Below the pieces are notes generated by a model. The model did not search any database. It saw only the letters and a list, made by a program, of their open reading frames with translations, and was not told where the DNA came from. Below, one piece after another: positions 1-7,618 of a stretch of 7,683 nt of DNA. The translations under genes were made by a program, and so were the position numbers. The stretch's first letter is position 1, and each line of letters starts with the position of its first letter. The stretch comes from Betaproteobacteria bacterium (lineage in GTDB: Bacteria; Pseudomonadota; Gammaproteobacteria; Burkholderiales; Burkholderiaceae), in NCBI GenBank assembly GCA_015654605.1, contig JAATGO010000142.1, positions 1-7,683 of the forward strand, read 5' to 3'.

Positions 1-188
1 TGAAGCATACTATGCGTTACGCCATGCTGGTCATGCAATGTCAGCCCTTGCGTTTGTATCACCTGCAAAGTACTACCACGTGCCAAGACATTCACCTGCT
101 GTCCTGCAGCGGTCAGTCGTACTGCCAGCGTGCCACCAATAGCTCCAGCACCTGCAATACAGATACGCATTTTTTTGCACTTATCCAT
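1..188 (-). CDS. Ketopantoate reductase (PanE/ApbA) family protein, N-terminal part only
   Basis: This is the start of an oxidoreductase whose remainder lies beyond the left edge; 62 codons are visible. After a short lead (MDKCKK) comes MRICIAGAGAIGG, a beta strand followed by the dinucleotide-binding GxGxxG loop (G13, G15, G18). A second strand then ends in VLARG (residues 34-38), whose arginine suits NADP(H). This order is typical of the 2-dehydropantoate 2-reductase family. The start at 188 is preferred because GGA lies about 8 bases upstream; an ATG at 170 is the alternative and would remove six residues. It begins 51 bases after livF in the same direction, so it is probably the next gene of the operon. 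Family members in catabolic clusters often reduce other 2-oxo acids, so true pantothenate synthesis is doubtful and the substrate is unknown. Family assignment is fairly sure; function is not. Confidence 0.75.
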   Translation of the reverse strand, partial: MDKCKKMRICIAGAGAIGGTLAVRLTAAGQQVNVLARGSTLQVIQTQGLTLHDQHGVTHSML

Positions 189-239
189 ACTTCATTTCCA
201 CTTCAAATAACATGGTAATACCATACACAATCTGGAAGG

Positions 240-989
240 TTATACTGCCAAACGATCCTGATGCCTTCCACTCAATCCCAGATAAGCATCAATCACGCGT
301 CGATCATGCGCCAATTCGCTGGCAAGTCCATGCATTTTGATTTCACCATTCTCCAGCACATATCCATAATCAGCCACCTGCAATGCAGCACGTGCATTCT
401 GCTCTACCAATAAAATCGAAACACCTCGCCTGCGCAATTCGGCAATAATACGGAAAATATCTCGTACAATCAGTGGCGCCAAGCCAAGACTGGGCTCATC
501 AAGCATTAACAGTCGTGGTTTTGCCATCAATGCACGTCCTACAGCAAGCATTTGACGCTCACCTCCAGATAATGTTCCTGAAAATTGTGTTTTTCGTTCA
601 CGCAATCGCGGAAACAACACATACACTTCTTCCAATGTCTGTAAAAAATCACGCTGTCGTTTCCGGTATCGATAAAACGCGCCTAATAAAAGGTTATCTT
701 CGACGCGCATCTCACTAAATAGTTCTCGCTTTTCGGGCACCAATGTCATGCCTGCAGCAACCATTTGTTCAACTTCTGGTGCATGTCTCACAGTTCCATC
801 AAACAGAATTTCTCCTCCCGATGGTAATACTCCCATAATGGCGGAAAGTAATGTAGTTTTGCCCGCGCCATTAGGACCAATCACGGTAACGATCTTGCCC
901 TCTTCAACATGGACATTCACATCGGATAGCACCTGTACCTTGCCATACGCTGCAGTCAAGTGATGTACTTCCAAAACATTATGTGTCAT
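240..989 (-). CDS. livF: LivF-type ATP-binding subunit of a branched-chain/aromatic acid ABC importer
   Basis: This cytoplasmic ATPase powers the importer together with the ATPase half of the fused protein upstream. In its 249 residues I see Walker A GPNGAGKT (38-45), the ABC signature LSGGERQ (140-146) and Walker B LLMLDEP (160-166). The Q-loop position carries Glu (VPEKREL, E86) and the H-loop position carries Gln (VEQN, Q197); both are usual for LivF and mark it off from LivG. The length is slightly above E. coli LivF (about 237). The ATG at 989 is chosen because GGGAG sits six bases upstream; a GTG at 992 would be only three bases from that site. The start overlaps the end of the preceding gene by 11 bases, which suggests translational coupling. 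The substrate cannot be read from this subunit. Confidence 0.93.
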   Translation of the reverse strand: MTHNVLEVHHLTAAYGKVQVLSDVNVHVEEGKIVTVIGPNGAGKTTLLSAIMGVLPSGGEILFDGTVRHAPEVEQMVAAGMTLVPEKRELFSEMRVEDNLLLGAFYRYRKRQRDFLQTLEEVYVLFPRLRERKTQFSGTLSGGERQMLAVGRALMAKPRLLMLDEPSLGLAPLIVRDIFRIIAELRRRGVSILLVEQNARAALQVADYGYVLENGEIKMHGLASELAHDRRVIDAYLGLSGRHQDRLAV

Positions 990-2787
990 CACTGACTCCC
1001 AGATAAGCTTCTAACACTGCGGGATTGTTCTGTATCTGATCGGGTAGGCCTTCAGCAATTTTCTGTCCGAAGTCCATCACAACCACACGGTCGACCAGTT
1101 CCATCACAAAGTCCATATCATGTTCCACTAACAAAATCGCCATTCCTTCAGTGCGCAATTTACGCAATAGACTGCCAAGTGCCTGCTTTTCTCCAAGCCG
1201 CAAACCGGCAGCAGGTTCATCCAGCAGCAATACACAAGGGTCGGAGGCCAAAGCACGAGCAATTTCCAAAATACGTTGCTGCCCAAGCGAAAGCGATCCT
1301 GCTGCGGTATACATCTGATCTTGAAGACCGACGCGCTCAATTTGGCGTGCTGCCTCTGCAAGCAAGCGCGCTTCCTCCTCCCGATCCAATCTTAATATCG
1401 ATGACAACACACCACGCCTGCCTCGCAAATGTGCGCCTATCGCTACATTTTCCAGAACTGACATTCCTGGTAACAGGCGAACATGCTGGAAACTCCGACT
1501 CATGCCAAGACTGGCAATGTGCCGCGAACCTTTACCAGTAACATCATAGCCACGAAATAACACCGTCCCTGCAGTCGGGGTATCGATACCAGAAATCTGA
1601 TTAAACAACGTCGATTTCCCCGCGCCATTAGGCCCAATCAATGCCAACACCTCTCCTGTAAATACTTTCAGACTCATTTGGTTGTTGGCGACCAAGCCAC
1701 CAAATTTCCGTGTCACTTCACGCACATCCAGCACCACTTCTCCTGGATTCGGCATCGTCCGCCGCAACAGTGGCAAGGCCTGCCTGTTAATCGTGATCTG
1801 TTTGGTACGCACAGGTATCCATCTCGCAATGAATGGCCAGACACCATCACGCGAACGTTGCAACATCACAATGAGCAATACACCAAATACAATATTCTCA
1901 AAATTTCCTGTACGTCCCAGCAAGACTGGGAGTATTCCTTGCAGCCATTCTTTCAGAATAACAATCAATCCGGCACCAAGTAATGCTCCCCAAATATGAC
2001 TGGCACCACCCAGCACGGCCATAAACAGGTAATCAATCCCGAATTGCAGACTGAAGGGGGAGGGATTAATAAAACGCTGCATATGTACATACAACCAGCC
2101 TGATAACGCCGCCAGCAATGCTGCTAGTACAAAGATAATGACCCTTGAGCGCGCCGTATTGATCCCCATCGCTTCTGCCATCACTATGCCGCCCTTGAGA
2201 GCACGAATAGCACGTCCCTCGCGCGAATTCAGCAGATTGAGCAATGCGTATGCTGCAGCAATAACAGCAATCCAGATCACGCCATAAATCATGCGATCAC
2301 TGACGAGCGCAAAACCAAACAGAGAAATCGGTGGAATACCGGACATTCCGCTTTGTCCACCTAAAGTTTGCAGCGTACCGAATAGAAAATAAAGACTGAT
2401 GCCCCAGGCAATTGTCCCTAAGGGTAAGTAATGGCCAGACAACTTCAACGTGAGTCCCCCCAATAGCAACGCCAATAGTACTGTCAGTAGCAATGCCACA
2501 ATCAAGGCAACCCAGGGTGACTGCAACCACATGACATCATGCGGCAAATTCAATGCCCCACTTGTTAAAGCAGCTGATGTATAGGCACCAATACCGACAA
2601 AGGCCGCCTGACCGAAACTAGTCAAGCCAGCCACGCCGGTCAACAATACCAGCCCCAACACCACCAAAGAACTCAACCCAATATTATTGAGCAAGGTGAC
2701 ATCAAAAGAACTCAGTACAAACGGCGCTACAATCAGCAATACGATAAATATCAGCAATATCGTTTGGGAAGAAATTGCTTTTTTCAT
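979..2787 (-). CDS. livM/livG: Fused LivM permease - LivG ATPase of the ABC importer
   Basis: One 602-residue reading frame joins two subunits that are separate in E. coli. Residues 1 to about 315 are a LivM-type membrane permease with many hydrophobic segments, [16 protein letters not shown] (54-69) and the coupling-loop stretch [20 protein letters not shown] (191-210). A basic linker (about 319-347) leads to a LivG-type ATPase. That half has Walker A GPNGAGKS (385-392), Q-loop glutamine Q434 (SFQHVRL), signature LSLGQQR (499-505), Walker B VLLLDEP (519-525) and H-loop H556. The signature lacks the usual SGG, as is common in LivG. The ATG at 2787 has an ideal GGAGG seven bases upstream; the frame is open 32 codons further, but that stretch lies inside livH. 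The start overlaps the livH stop as ATGA. Fused LivMG proteins are known in proteobacteria, so this is unlikely to be an assembly error. Confidence 0.93.
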   Translation of the reverse strand: MKKAISSQTILLIFIVLLIVAPFVLSSFDVTLLNNIGLSSLVVLGLVLLTGVAGLTSFGQAAFVGIGAYTSAALTSGALNLPHDVMWLQSPWVALIVALLLTVLLALLLGGLTLKLSGHYLPLGTIAWGISLYFLFGTLQTLGGQSGMSGIPPISLFGFALVSDRMIYGVIWIAVIAAAYALLNLLNSREGRAIRALKGGIVMAEAMGINTARSRVIIFVLAALLAALSGWLYVHMQRFINPSPFSLQFGIDYLFMAVLGGASHIWGALLGAGLIVILKEWLQGILPVLLGRTGNFENIVFGVLLIVMLQRSRDGVWPFIARWIPVRTKQITINRQALPLLRRTMPNPGEVVLDVREVTRKFGGLVANNQMSLKVFTGEVLALIGPNGAGKSTLFNQISGIDTPTAGTVLFRGYDVTGKGSRHIASLGMSRSFQHVRLLPGMSVLENVAIGAHLRGRRGVLSSILRLDREEEARLLAEAARQIERVGLQDQMYTAAGSLSLGQQRILEIARALASDPCVLLLDEPAAGLRLGEKQALGSLLRKLRTEGMAILLVEHDMDFVMELVDRVVVMDFGQKIAEGLPDQIQNNPAVLEAYLGVSDDT

Positions 2788-3818
2788 TCGTCTTCCTCCA
2801 CGTGACGACTCGATAGTGAACGCCATAACAACACAGGAATAATCAGTACGAATACAATAATTTCTTTGTACGTACTTGCCCAAAACGTGGAGAATGCCTC
2901 AATGACTCCCACAAATACCGCGCCGACGGCTGCTACTGGATAACTCACCAACCCACCAATGATGGCGCCGACAAAGCCCTTGAGGCTGATCAAAAACCCT
3001 GAATCATAGTAAATGGTAGTAATAGGGGCAATGAGTATGCCCGACATCACCCCAATCAGTGCTGCCAGAAAGAACATAGCCTTACCTGCAAATACAGGAG
3101 AAATTCCCATTAAACGTGCTCCCATGCGATTCATTGCAGCAGCGCGCAAAGCCTTACCATACAACGTCCGTTCAAACATCAGAAATAACGCTACGATCAA
3201 AGCAAGGGAAACACAAATTACCCATAGAGCCTGACTGTTCAAGCGAAATGAACCCAGTTCCAGATCGGCATCAGAAAATGGTATCGTGCGAGAACCATCT
3301 GGTCCAAAGACCAGCAGGCCAACACCAACTAAAGCTACATGCAATGCAATCGAGACAATGAGTAATACTAGTGATGAAGCATTCGCAATGGGTTGAAATA
3401 CCATGCGATACAAGAGCGGCCCCATCGGTACTAATATGGCCAATGTCAATAAGACTTGTAGCAACATAGGCCAACTCGCCAACGGTGCATACCATACAAG
3501 TACCGTGAACACTGCCGCATAGACTAATTTGAGTGGTAACCAGACAGATGGCCATCGATGCCGTGCACGTAGCAACGCTACCATGTCCATGGCGATAGAC
3601 ACCAGACACAATGCCACTAACCACAATACGACCCACACGCGCTGCCCACTCTGAATCGCACTCATGGTCAGTGCGCCGAAAGCCACAAATTCTCCTTGAG
3701 GTATTAGAAGAATACGCGTTACGGTAAACACCAACACAATTGACAGTGCTAGCAATGCATAAATTGCGCCATTGGTAATACCATCTTGCCCCAACAACGC
3801 TACGATGTGAAGATTCAT
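2784..3818 (-). CDS. livH: LivH-type permease of the ABC importer
   Basis: This inner-membrane permease should pair with the LivM half of the fusion to form the translocation channel. The 344-residue protein has about eight to ten hydrophobic segments. The start ([21 protein letters not shown] from residue 11, then [11 protein letters not shown] at 40-50) is characteristic of LivH. The cytoplasmic coupling loop is [22 protein letters not shown] (218-239). It is longer than E. coli LivH (308); the extra length appears to lie in the region around residues 60-115, which includes a basic loop LLRARHRWP (82-90). AAAGGTG about six bases before the ATG supports the start at 3818. The stop codon overlaps the next start by four bases (ATGA). 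It lies 59 bases after the binding-protein gene, separated by a hairpin region. Confidence 0.92.
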   Translation of the reverse strand: MNLHIVALLGQDGITNGAIYALLALSIVLVFTVTRILLIPQGEFVAFGALTMSAIQSGQRVWVVLWLVALCLVSIAMDMVALLRARHRWPSVWLPLKLVYAAVFTVLVWYAPLASWPMLLQVLLTLAILVPMGPLLYRMVFQPIANASSLVLLIVSIALHVALVGVGLLVFGPDGSRTIPFSDADLELGSFRLNSQALWVICVSLALIVALFLMFERTLYGKALRAAAMNRMGARLMGISPVFAGKAMFFLAALIGVMSGILIAPITTIYYDSGFLISLKGFVGAIIGGLVSYPVAAVGAVFVGVIEAFSTFWASTYKEIIVFVLIIPVLLWRSLSSRHVEEDE

Positions 3819-3843
3819 TACTACACCTTTGCAAATGAAAGAA

Positions 3844-3892
3844 CGCCAGTACCATTCATAATACTGGCGATAGCACGCTATTTCAGTAGCGT
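3844..3892 (-). promoter_or_regulatory. Two tandem hairpins at the binding-protein/livH junction
   Basis: A perfect 8-bp inverted repeat, CGCCAGTA (3844-3851) and TACTGGCG (3862-3869), encloses a 10-base loop. Just upstream in transcription a 6-bp repeat, ACGCTA (3875-3880) and TAGCGT (3887-3892), spans the stop codon of the binding-protein gene. On the transcript the larger hairpin is followed by TTCTTTCATTT, which is only moderately U-rich. My reading is a 3' stabiliser or partial terminator that lets the binding protein outnumber the permeases, a common arrangement in binding-protein operons. The dyads are seen directly; the function is inferred. Confidence 0.5.
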
Positions 3893-5020
3893 CCAGTTTC
3901 CATCTTTAACCTGAATCAATTCACGACCACGCTCATCGAAACCACTATGGTCTTGTGGCGTCATGTTGTAGACGCCTTGTGTGGCAACCAATTCTTTCGT
4001 ATTCTCAAGTGCATCACGCAAAGCAGCGCGGAACTCTTTGGTACCTGGCTTCGCTTTTTTGGCAGCAATAGGAATCGCTTTTTCCAAAAGCAACCCCGCG
4101 TCAAATACATTTGCACCGAAAGTAGCAGGCTTGCTACCATTGATTTTTTCATAGGCAGCGATATAGTCACTGGCAACTTTTTTAGAAGGATTACTGTCTG
4201 AGATTTCAGGTAGTACCAGCATCAAACTTGCCGCCAAAATTGTGCCATCTACCTTCTTTTTTCCAAGCTGTAGGAAAGCAGGTAACGCAGCACCATGGGT
4301 CTGATACATCTGTCCCTTATATCCTTGGTCATACAGTGTTGTTTGTGGCAATACGGTAGAACCTCCCGGGGCAGCAACCAGGACTGCATCTGGATTCGCT
4401 GCCATTATCTTCAATGCTTGCGCAGTCACGGAGGTATCTGTCCGTTGATAACGCTCATTGGCCACAATCTTGATATTATTCTTGGCTGCCAACTCAGAAA
4501 ATACCTTGCTCCAGTTCTCGCCAAAAGGATCATTAATGGCGATAAACCCTACCGTCTTGATCTTCGTCTTCACCATGTGTTCTACTAACGCTTTGGCAAT
4601 CAGGTCATCATTCTGTGTCGTCTTGAATACCCATTTTTTTTGTTCTGTCATGGGCAACACAACCGCTGCAGTACCCACTGGCGCCAACAGTGGCACACCT
4701 GCTTCTGCCACAAAAGGAATGACTCCAACCGAATTAGGTGAGCCACTGGGGCCAATAATGGCATCTACATTGTATTCAGAAATTAATTTTTTGATTTCTG
4801 TTACGGATCTGGTTGGATCACTACCATCATCCAAAGAAATATATTCCACTGTCAAATTGCCCACTTTGGTGGGCAATAAAGGAATGGTATTTTTTTGTGG
4901 AATCCCCACCAATGCAATCGGACCAGTCGCAGATGTTACCACTCCCACCTTGACCTGGGCATGAGCGGAAGTCACGACGGCCAACGCCAGTGAGACAGCA
5001 AGCAAACGGTTAAGCAACAT
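3878..5020 (-). CDS. Periplasmic substrate-binding protein of the importer, aromatic-acid (RPA1789-like) type
   Basis: This is the extracytoplasmic receptor that captures the substrate and hands it to the LivH/LivM channel. The 380-residue precursor starts with a signal peptide: positive N-end (MLLNR), hydrophobic core, and AHA before Q22 as the likely cleavage site. The mature part is a type I periplasmic-binding fold: [11 protein letters not shown] (24-34), [11 protein letters not shown] (63-73), [10 protein letters not shown] (88-97), VFKTTQNDD (131-139), [11 protein letters not shown] (189-199), YQTHGA (239-244) and a C-terminal [19 protein letters not shown] (350-368). From memory these blocks match binding proteins of the Rhodopseudomonas RPA1789 type, which bind phenylpropanoid-like aromatic acids, better than leucine-binding LivK. 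The start at 5020 has GGAG eight bases upstream; the frame stays open to 5065 but that would bury the signal peptide. The exact ligand is unknown. Confidence 0.9.
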   Translation of the reverse strand: MLLNRLLAVSLALAVVTSAHAQVKVGVVTSATGPIALVGIPQKNTIPLLPTKVGNLTVEYISLDDGSDPTRSVTEIKKLISEYNVDAIIGPSGSPNSVGVIPFVAEAGVPLLAPVGTAAVVLPMTEQKKWVFKTTQNDDLIAKALVEHMVKTKIKTVGFIAINDPFGENWSKVFSELAAKNNIKIVANERYQRTDTSVTAQALKIMAANPDAVLVAAPGGSTVLPQTTLYDQGYKGQMYQTHGAALPAFLQLGKKKVDGTILAASLMLVLPEISDSNPSKKVASDYIAAYEKINGSKPATFGANVFDAGLLLEKAIPIAAKKAKPGTKEFRAALRDALENTKELVATQGVYNMTPQDHSGFDERGRELIQVKDGNWTLLK

Positions 5021-5052
5021 ATCTGTTTCTCCAAAAATGAATGAATGGCCTA

Positions 5053-5081
5053 TCAATATTGACACTATTACTCGCGGTAAA
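5053..5081 (-). promoter_or_regulatory. Weak candidate internal promoter before the transporter genes
   Basis: In the 130-base gap between the SDR gene and the binding-protein gene, TTTACC (5076-5081) and TATTGA (5053-5058) are separated by 17 bases on the minus strand. They match the sigma70 consensus at four and three of six positions. The -10 candidate overlaps a perfect 10-bp palindrome, TCAATATTGA (5053-5062). A second small dyad, GTGC-T-GCAC, is at 5088-5096. No convincing terminator is seen in the gap, so read-through from the upstream genes remains likely. Confidence 0.22.
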
Positions 5082-5150
5082 TAGTACGTGCTGCACTACT
5101 TACCACACTCACTGACCAATGCCTTGATCAATGCATCAACCAACGATCGA

Positions 5151-5894
5151 TCAACGCATAGACAACCCGCCATTGATATCAAAACAAGATCCTGTGACAA
5201 AGCCCGCTTCAGGGGCTGCCAACAGTAATACCGCATCAGCAATAAAGTCGGCATCGCCAAGAGAACGTACTGGTATGGTCTGCACGATCGCCTTGAGTTT
5301 TTCTGCCGGAACTGTCTGATGCACAATCGGTAAATCAAGTGGCCCCGGAGAAATCGCATTGACTGTGACATTGCCAGCAGCAAGTTCACGTGCAAACACT
5401 TTCGTCAACGTCAGCACACCTCCTTTGGCAGCGGCATAATGTGCTCCGGTGGCAGTTCCACCGGTCTGGCCTGCCAATGAGGCAATATTCACGATGCGTC
5501 CATATCCTTGTTCAGCGAAACGTTTCCCCAATACTTGGCAGGCAAGAAACGTGCCTTTCAGGTTAATCGCGACAACATCATCAAACTCTTCTGGGGTAAT
5601 GTCCATCAGCGCCCCTATGCGAGACTGTCCAGCATTATTGACCAACACACTGACCCCGCCCCATTGCTGTACCAATGTATCGTACGCTGTAAGAAAATCC
5701 TGCTTGCGACGCACATCAAGTGCTAATGCCATTGCATTCGCCCCACTAGCATCCAAGCTTGAGGCAATTGCCGTTGCCTGCAAAAAATCAATATCCGCAA
5801 CAGCAACCCGATATCCGGCAGCATGCAATTTGCGTGCAATCTTCTCCCCCAAGCCGCGACTGGCTCCAGTGATCAATGCAATCTTTTTATCCAT
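5151..5894 (-). CDS. Short-chain dehydrogenase/reductase, possible IacE-role enzyme
   Basis: This is a classical SDR of 247 residues, the standard length. It has the cofactor loop TGASRGLG (9-16), NNAG (86-89), and the catalytic set N111, S139, Y153 and K157 (HYAAAKGG). The C-end GSCFDINGGLSMR is typical of the FabG-like group. Aspartate at the end of the second strand (AVADID, D34) suggests NAD(H) rather than NADP(H). GGAG seven bases before the ATG supports the start. It begins 38 bases after the iacB-like gene. In characterised iac clusters the SDR IacE converts 2-oxoindole-3-acetate to dioxindole-3-acetate; its place next to iacA/iacB-like genes makes this the leading guess. Many SDRs of this group act on other hydroxy or oxo compounds, so the specific role is uncertain while the family is firm. 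Confidence 0.9.
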   Translation of the reverse strand: MDKKIALITGASRGLGEKIARKLHAAGYRVAVADIDFLQATAIASSLDASGANAMALALDVRRKQDFLTAYDTLVQQWGGVSVLVNNAGQSRIGALMDITPEEFDDVVAINLKGTFLACQVLGKRFAEQGYGRIVNIASLAGQTGGTATGAHYAAAKGGVLTLTKVFARELAAGNVTVNAISPGPLDLPIVHQTVPAEKLKAIVQTIPVRSLGDADFIADAVLLLAAPEAGFVTGSCFDINGGLSMR

Positions 5895-5932
5895 TCTTTA
5901 TCTCCGCAAAACAAAACTGTTTCGTGTCAACA

Positions 5933-6298
5933 TCAACTACCCTGAATAATCAAGGCGCGCCCAATACGTGCCTCAATGCGACCATATTTCCATAAGCGTT
6001 CTTCACCGATTTTGATCGTGCGGAATAGATTGCAGCCGGCAACCACCGTATCCAAATCCACTACATCTGCCATGATGTAAAAAGTCCATGGCCATGCAGC
6101 GGATGATCCCACCATAGTGCGGTCATCATCCATCGTTCCGATAATGGTGACTCCAGGCATTTCATTTAATGTCGTCATCATTTCACCGTATGCCTTCCAC
6201 ACAGCACCCGTCTTGCTTTCTGGAAGATCAAAGAAATTCTGCGTTACACCAACGCAGAACATGACGCGTAATGGATCTTGATTAACCGGTTGTGTCAT
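5933..6298 (-). CDS. iacB: IacB-like small protein of unknown biochemical function
   Basis: A 121-residue protein with no signal peptide or membrane segment. Visible blocks are RVMFCVGVTQNFFDLP (11-26), GVTIIGTMDDDRTMVG (49-64), the aromatic stretch WPWTFYIMADV (69-79), CNLFRTI (89-95) and RLWKYGRIEARIGRAL (101-116). Alternating beta-like and helical stretches suggest a small alpha+beta fold. Size, these blocks and its position directly after an IacA-like gene fit IacB of indole-3-acetate catabolism clusters, whose function is unsettled; work on Caballeronia glathei found IacB was not required for the IacE reaction. AAGGAG eight bases before the ATG firmly fixes the start, 32 bases after the preceding stop. 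The gene is certainly coding; the IacB name rests on recall of the family and context. Confidence 0.65.
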   Translation of the reverse strand: MTQPVNQDPLRVMFCVGVTQNFFDLPESKTGAVWKAYGEMMTTLNEMPGVTIIGTMDDDRTMVGSSAAWPWTFYIMADVVDLDTVVAGCNLFRTIKIGEERLWKYGRIEARIGRALIIQGS

Positions 6299-6330
6299 GG
6301 TACCGACTCCTTGTGCATGAAATGAATAAA

Positions 6331-7506
6331 TTATAGAAATCCGGGGATAGGTGGCACACCCAATGTGACAGCACCAGCACCGTCATAAATACCCTCTCCC
6401 AGAAATGCATGTTGCTTGACGACCGCAGCATCACGAAGATAACGCTGTAAAGGATGGTGAGAATAAATCGCTGTCGTTCCCGCCAAACCAAACATGTTCT
6501 GTACCACCTGATTCCCCACTCGAGCAACCTCAACAGCAGTCAGGCGCAATAAGCTCACCTGCTCCGGTGTAACTGGATTACCCGCTAGTATGGATTGCCA
6601 GACATCCTCTGTTGTGTCATATAAAAAGGCGCGTGCCGATCGTAACAGTGCCTCATTCTTGGCAACAGTAATACGCACGTAAGAACGATCTGCCAGTTTC
6701 GGCGCGCCTGTAATGGCGATACGTCCTCCTGCCATCAGGGAGATTTCATCTAATGCAGCACGCGCAATCCCCAGATTGACTACACCCAATACCTGTGCAG
6801 CGTAAGCAATGGTCGGGTATCGATACAAGGGCTCATCAATCGTTGGTTCACCTCCGCGAATAAATGTCCATTCATCGGACACAAATTGTTGCGTTACCCG
6901 CAGATCATGGCTGCCAGTACCAGCTAATCCCATGACATCCCAGTTATCGATAATCTCCACCTTGCCTGGAGGAAATACGGCTGTGCGTGGTTTGGATCCC
7001 AACTGCCCGGGAGCACCAGCACCAATACCGACTCCCAACATGTCAGCTCCTTTGCAACCACTGGCAAATTTCCAGGTACCATTGACCATCCAACCTGCCT
7101 CGACCTGCTGTGCTGGTTGTATCGGAAATAACCCTCCGGCAAATACCAGATCAGGAGACTCTGCATACATCACGGCCTGCGTTGATTTCGGCAACGCTGC
7201 TAAATAGACTGATGCAGAACCAAAACTAGCGACCCATCCAACTGAACCATCCGCCTCAGAAATTTTCTCTATCAATTGTAAAAAAGCTGCCGGTGACATG
7301 CCCGACCCACCAAAACAGGTGGGAGTTGCCGCGCGGTACACACCGATTTTCTTGAGCTTGCTAATAAATTCTCGTGGTACATATCGCAAGTTGCCAAACT
7401 CTTCGCGTCGCGCTCGAATCTCGCTTAATAGATGCGCCATGTCGTCTTGCTGTGCCACCGCTGTTATCGCTTCCTCAGTCGTACCAGATACTCCCAGTGC
7501 AGACAT
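6331..7506 (-). CDS. iacA: IacA-like flavin-dependent monooxygenase (acyl-CoA dehydrogenase fold)
   Basis: A 391-residue cytoplasmic flavoenzyme of the acyl-CoA dehydrogenase/HpaH-HsaA monooxygenase superfamily. Landmarks are FGGSGMS (65-71), SEADGSVGWVASFGSAS (83-99), the mid-domain GTWKFASGC (143-151), WDVMGLAGTGSHDLRV (189-204), and C-terminal helices with LQRYLRDAAVVKQHAFLG (353-370). The GLxGTGSHD block is typical of the hydroxylase branch rather than of true acyl-CoA dehydrogenases. IacA proteins start indole-3-acetate breakdown by oxidising the indole ring, using reduced flavin from a separate reductase that is not in this window. The ATG at 7506 is chosen because GGAG lies six bases upstream; an in-frame ATG at 7518 lacks a ribosome binding site. 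It is the first gene of the block. Other aromatic hydroxylases of this fold are the main alternative. Confidence 0.72.
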   Translation of the reverse strand: MSALGVSGTTEEAITAVAQQDDMAHLLSEIRARREEFGNLRYVPREFISKLKKIGVYRAATPTCFGGSGMSPAAFLQLIEKISEADGSVGWVASFGSASVYLAALPKSTQAVMYAESPDLVFAGGLFPIQPAQQVEAGWMVNGTWKFASGCKGADMLGVGIGAGAPGQLGSKPRTAVFPPGKVEIIDNWDVMGLAGTGSHDLRVTQQFVSDEWTFIRGGEPTIDEPLYRYPTIAYAAQVLGVVNLGIARAALDEISLMAGGRIAITGAPKLADRSYVRITVAKNEALLRSARAFLYDTTEDVWQSILAGNPVTPEQVSLLRLTAVEVARVGNQVVQNMFGLAGTTAIYSHHPLQRYLRDAAVVKQHAFLGEGIYDGAGAVTLGVPPIPGFL

Positions 7507-7543
7507 TCTGTTCTCCATAAGTCATCACATGCGACGAAAAATG

Positions 7544-7567
7544 GAAGCTCGCCAAACTAGGAGCTTC
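7544..7567 (-). promoter_or_regulatory. Inverted repeat in the leader of the iacA-like gene
   Basis: GAAGCTC (7544-7550) and GAGCTTC (7561-7567) form a perfect 7-bp dyad around a 10-base loop. It extends by two more pairs (AT/AT) if one G is bulged. It lies between the candidate promoter and the ribosome binding site, so it could be an operator for a regulator (MarR-type regulators control known iac clusters) or a leader hairpin. A related half-element lies in the promoter spacer (7601-7611). Function is inferred. Confidence 0.4.
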
Positions 7568-7589
7568 ATAATCCGTCAATCCAACATTG

Positions 7590-7618
7590 AGTGTAAGGAT
7601 GCGAGCTTTCCGGTTCAA
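7590..7618 (-). promoter_or_regulatory. Candidate sigma70 promoter for the operon
   Basis: On the minus strand TTGAAC (7613-7618) and TACACT (7590-7595) are spaced by exactly 17 bases, each matching the consensus at four of six positions. Transcription would start near 7583, giving a leader of about 77 bases before the preferred start of the iacA-like gene. The spacer holds a GGAAAGCTCGC element related to the downstream dyad. No other pair in 7507-7683 looked better. Beyond the promoter (7619-7683) I see no gene and no clear terminator. Confidence 0.45.

Noticed and set aside
395..731. LivF lacks the usual Q-loop glutamine and H-loop histidine (E86 and Q197).
   Set aside because: These replacements are normal for LivF proteins and do not indicate a broken ATPase.
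1273..1293. The ATPase half of the fusion has LSLGQQR instead of LSGGQ.
   Set aside because: LivG proteins commonly carry a divergent signature (YGxQR type), so this is family-typical.
4458..4964. A 168-codon open frame on the plus strand.
   Set aside because: It lies wholly antisense to the binding-protein gene, has no recognisable domain and no ribosome binding site, and is explained by codon bias of the real gene.
5096..5395. A 99-codon minus-strand frame ending in an amphipathic-looking tail (DALIKALVSECGK), suggesting a remnant gene or an SDR extension.
   Set aside because: Most of it overlaps the intact SDR in another frame, and the SDR already ends with a normal family C-terminus, so a frameshifted extension is not needed.
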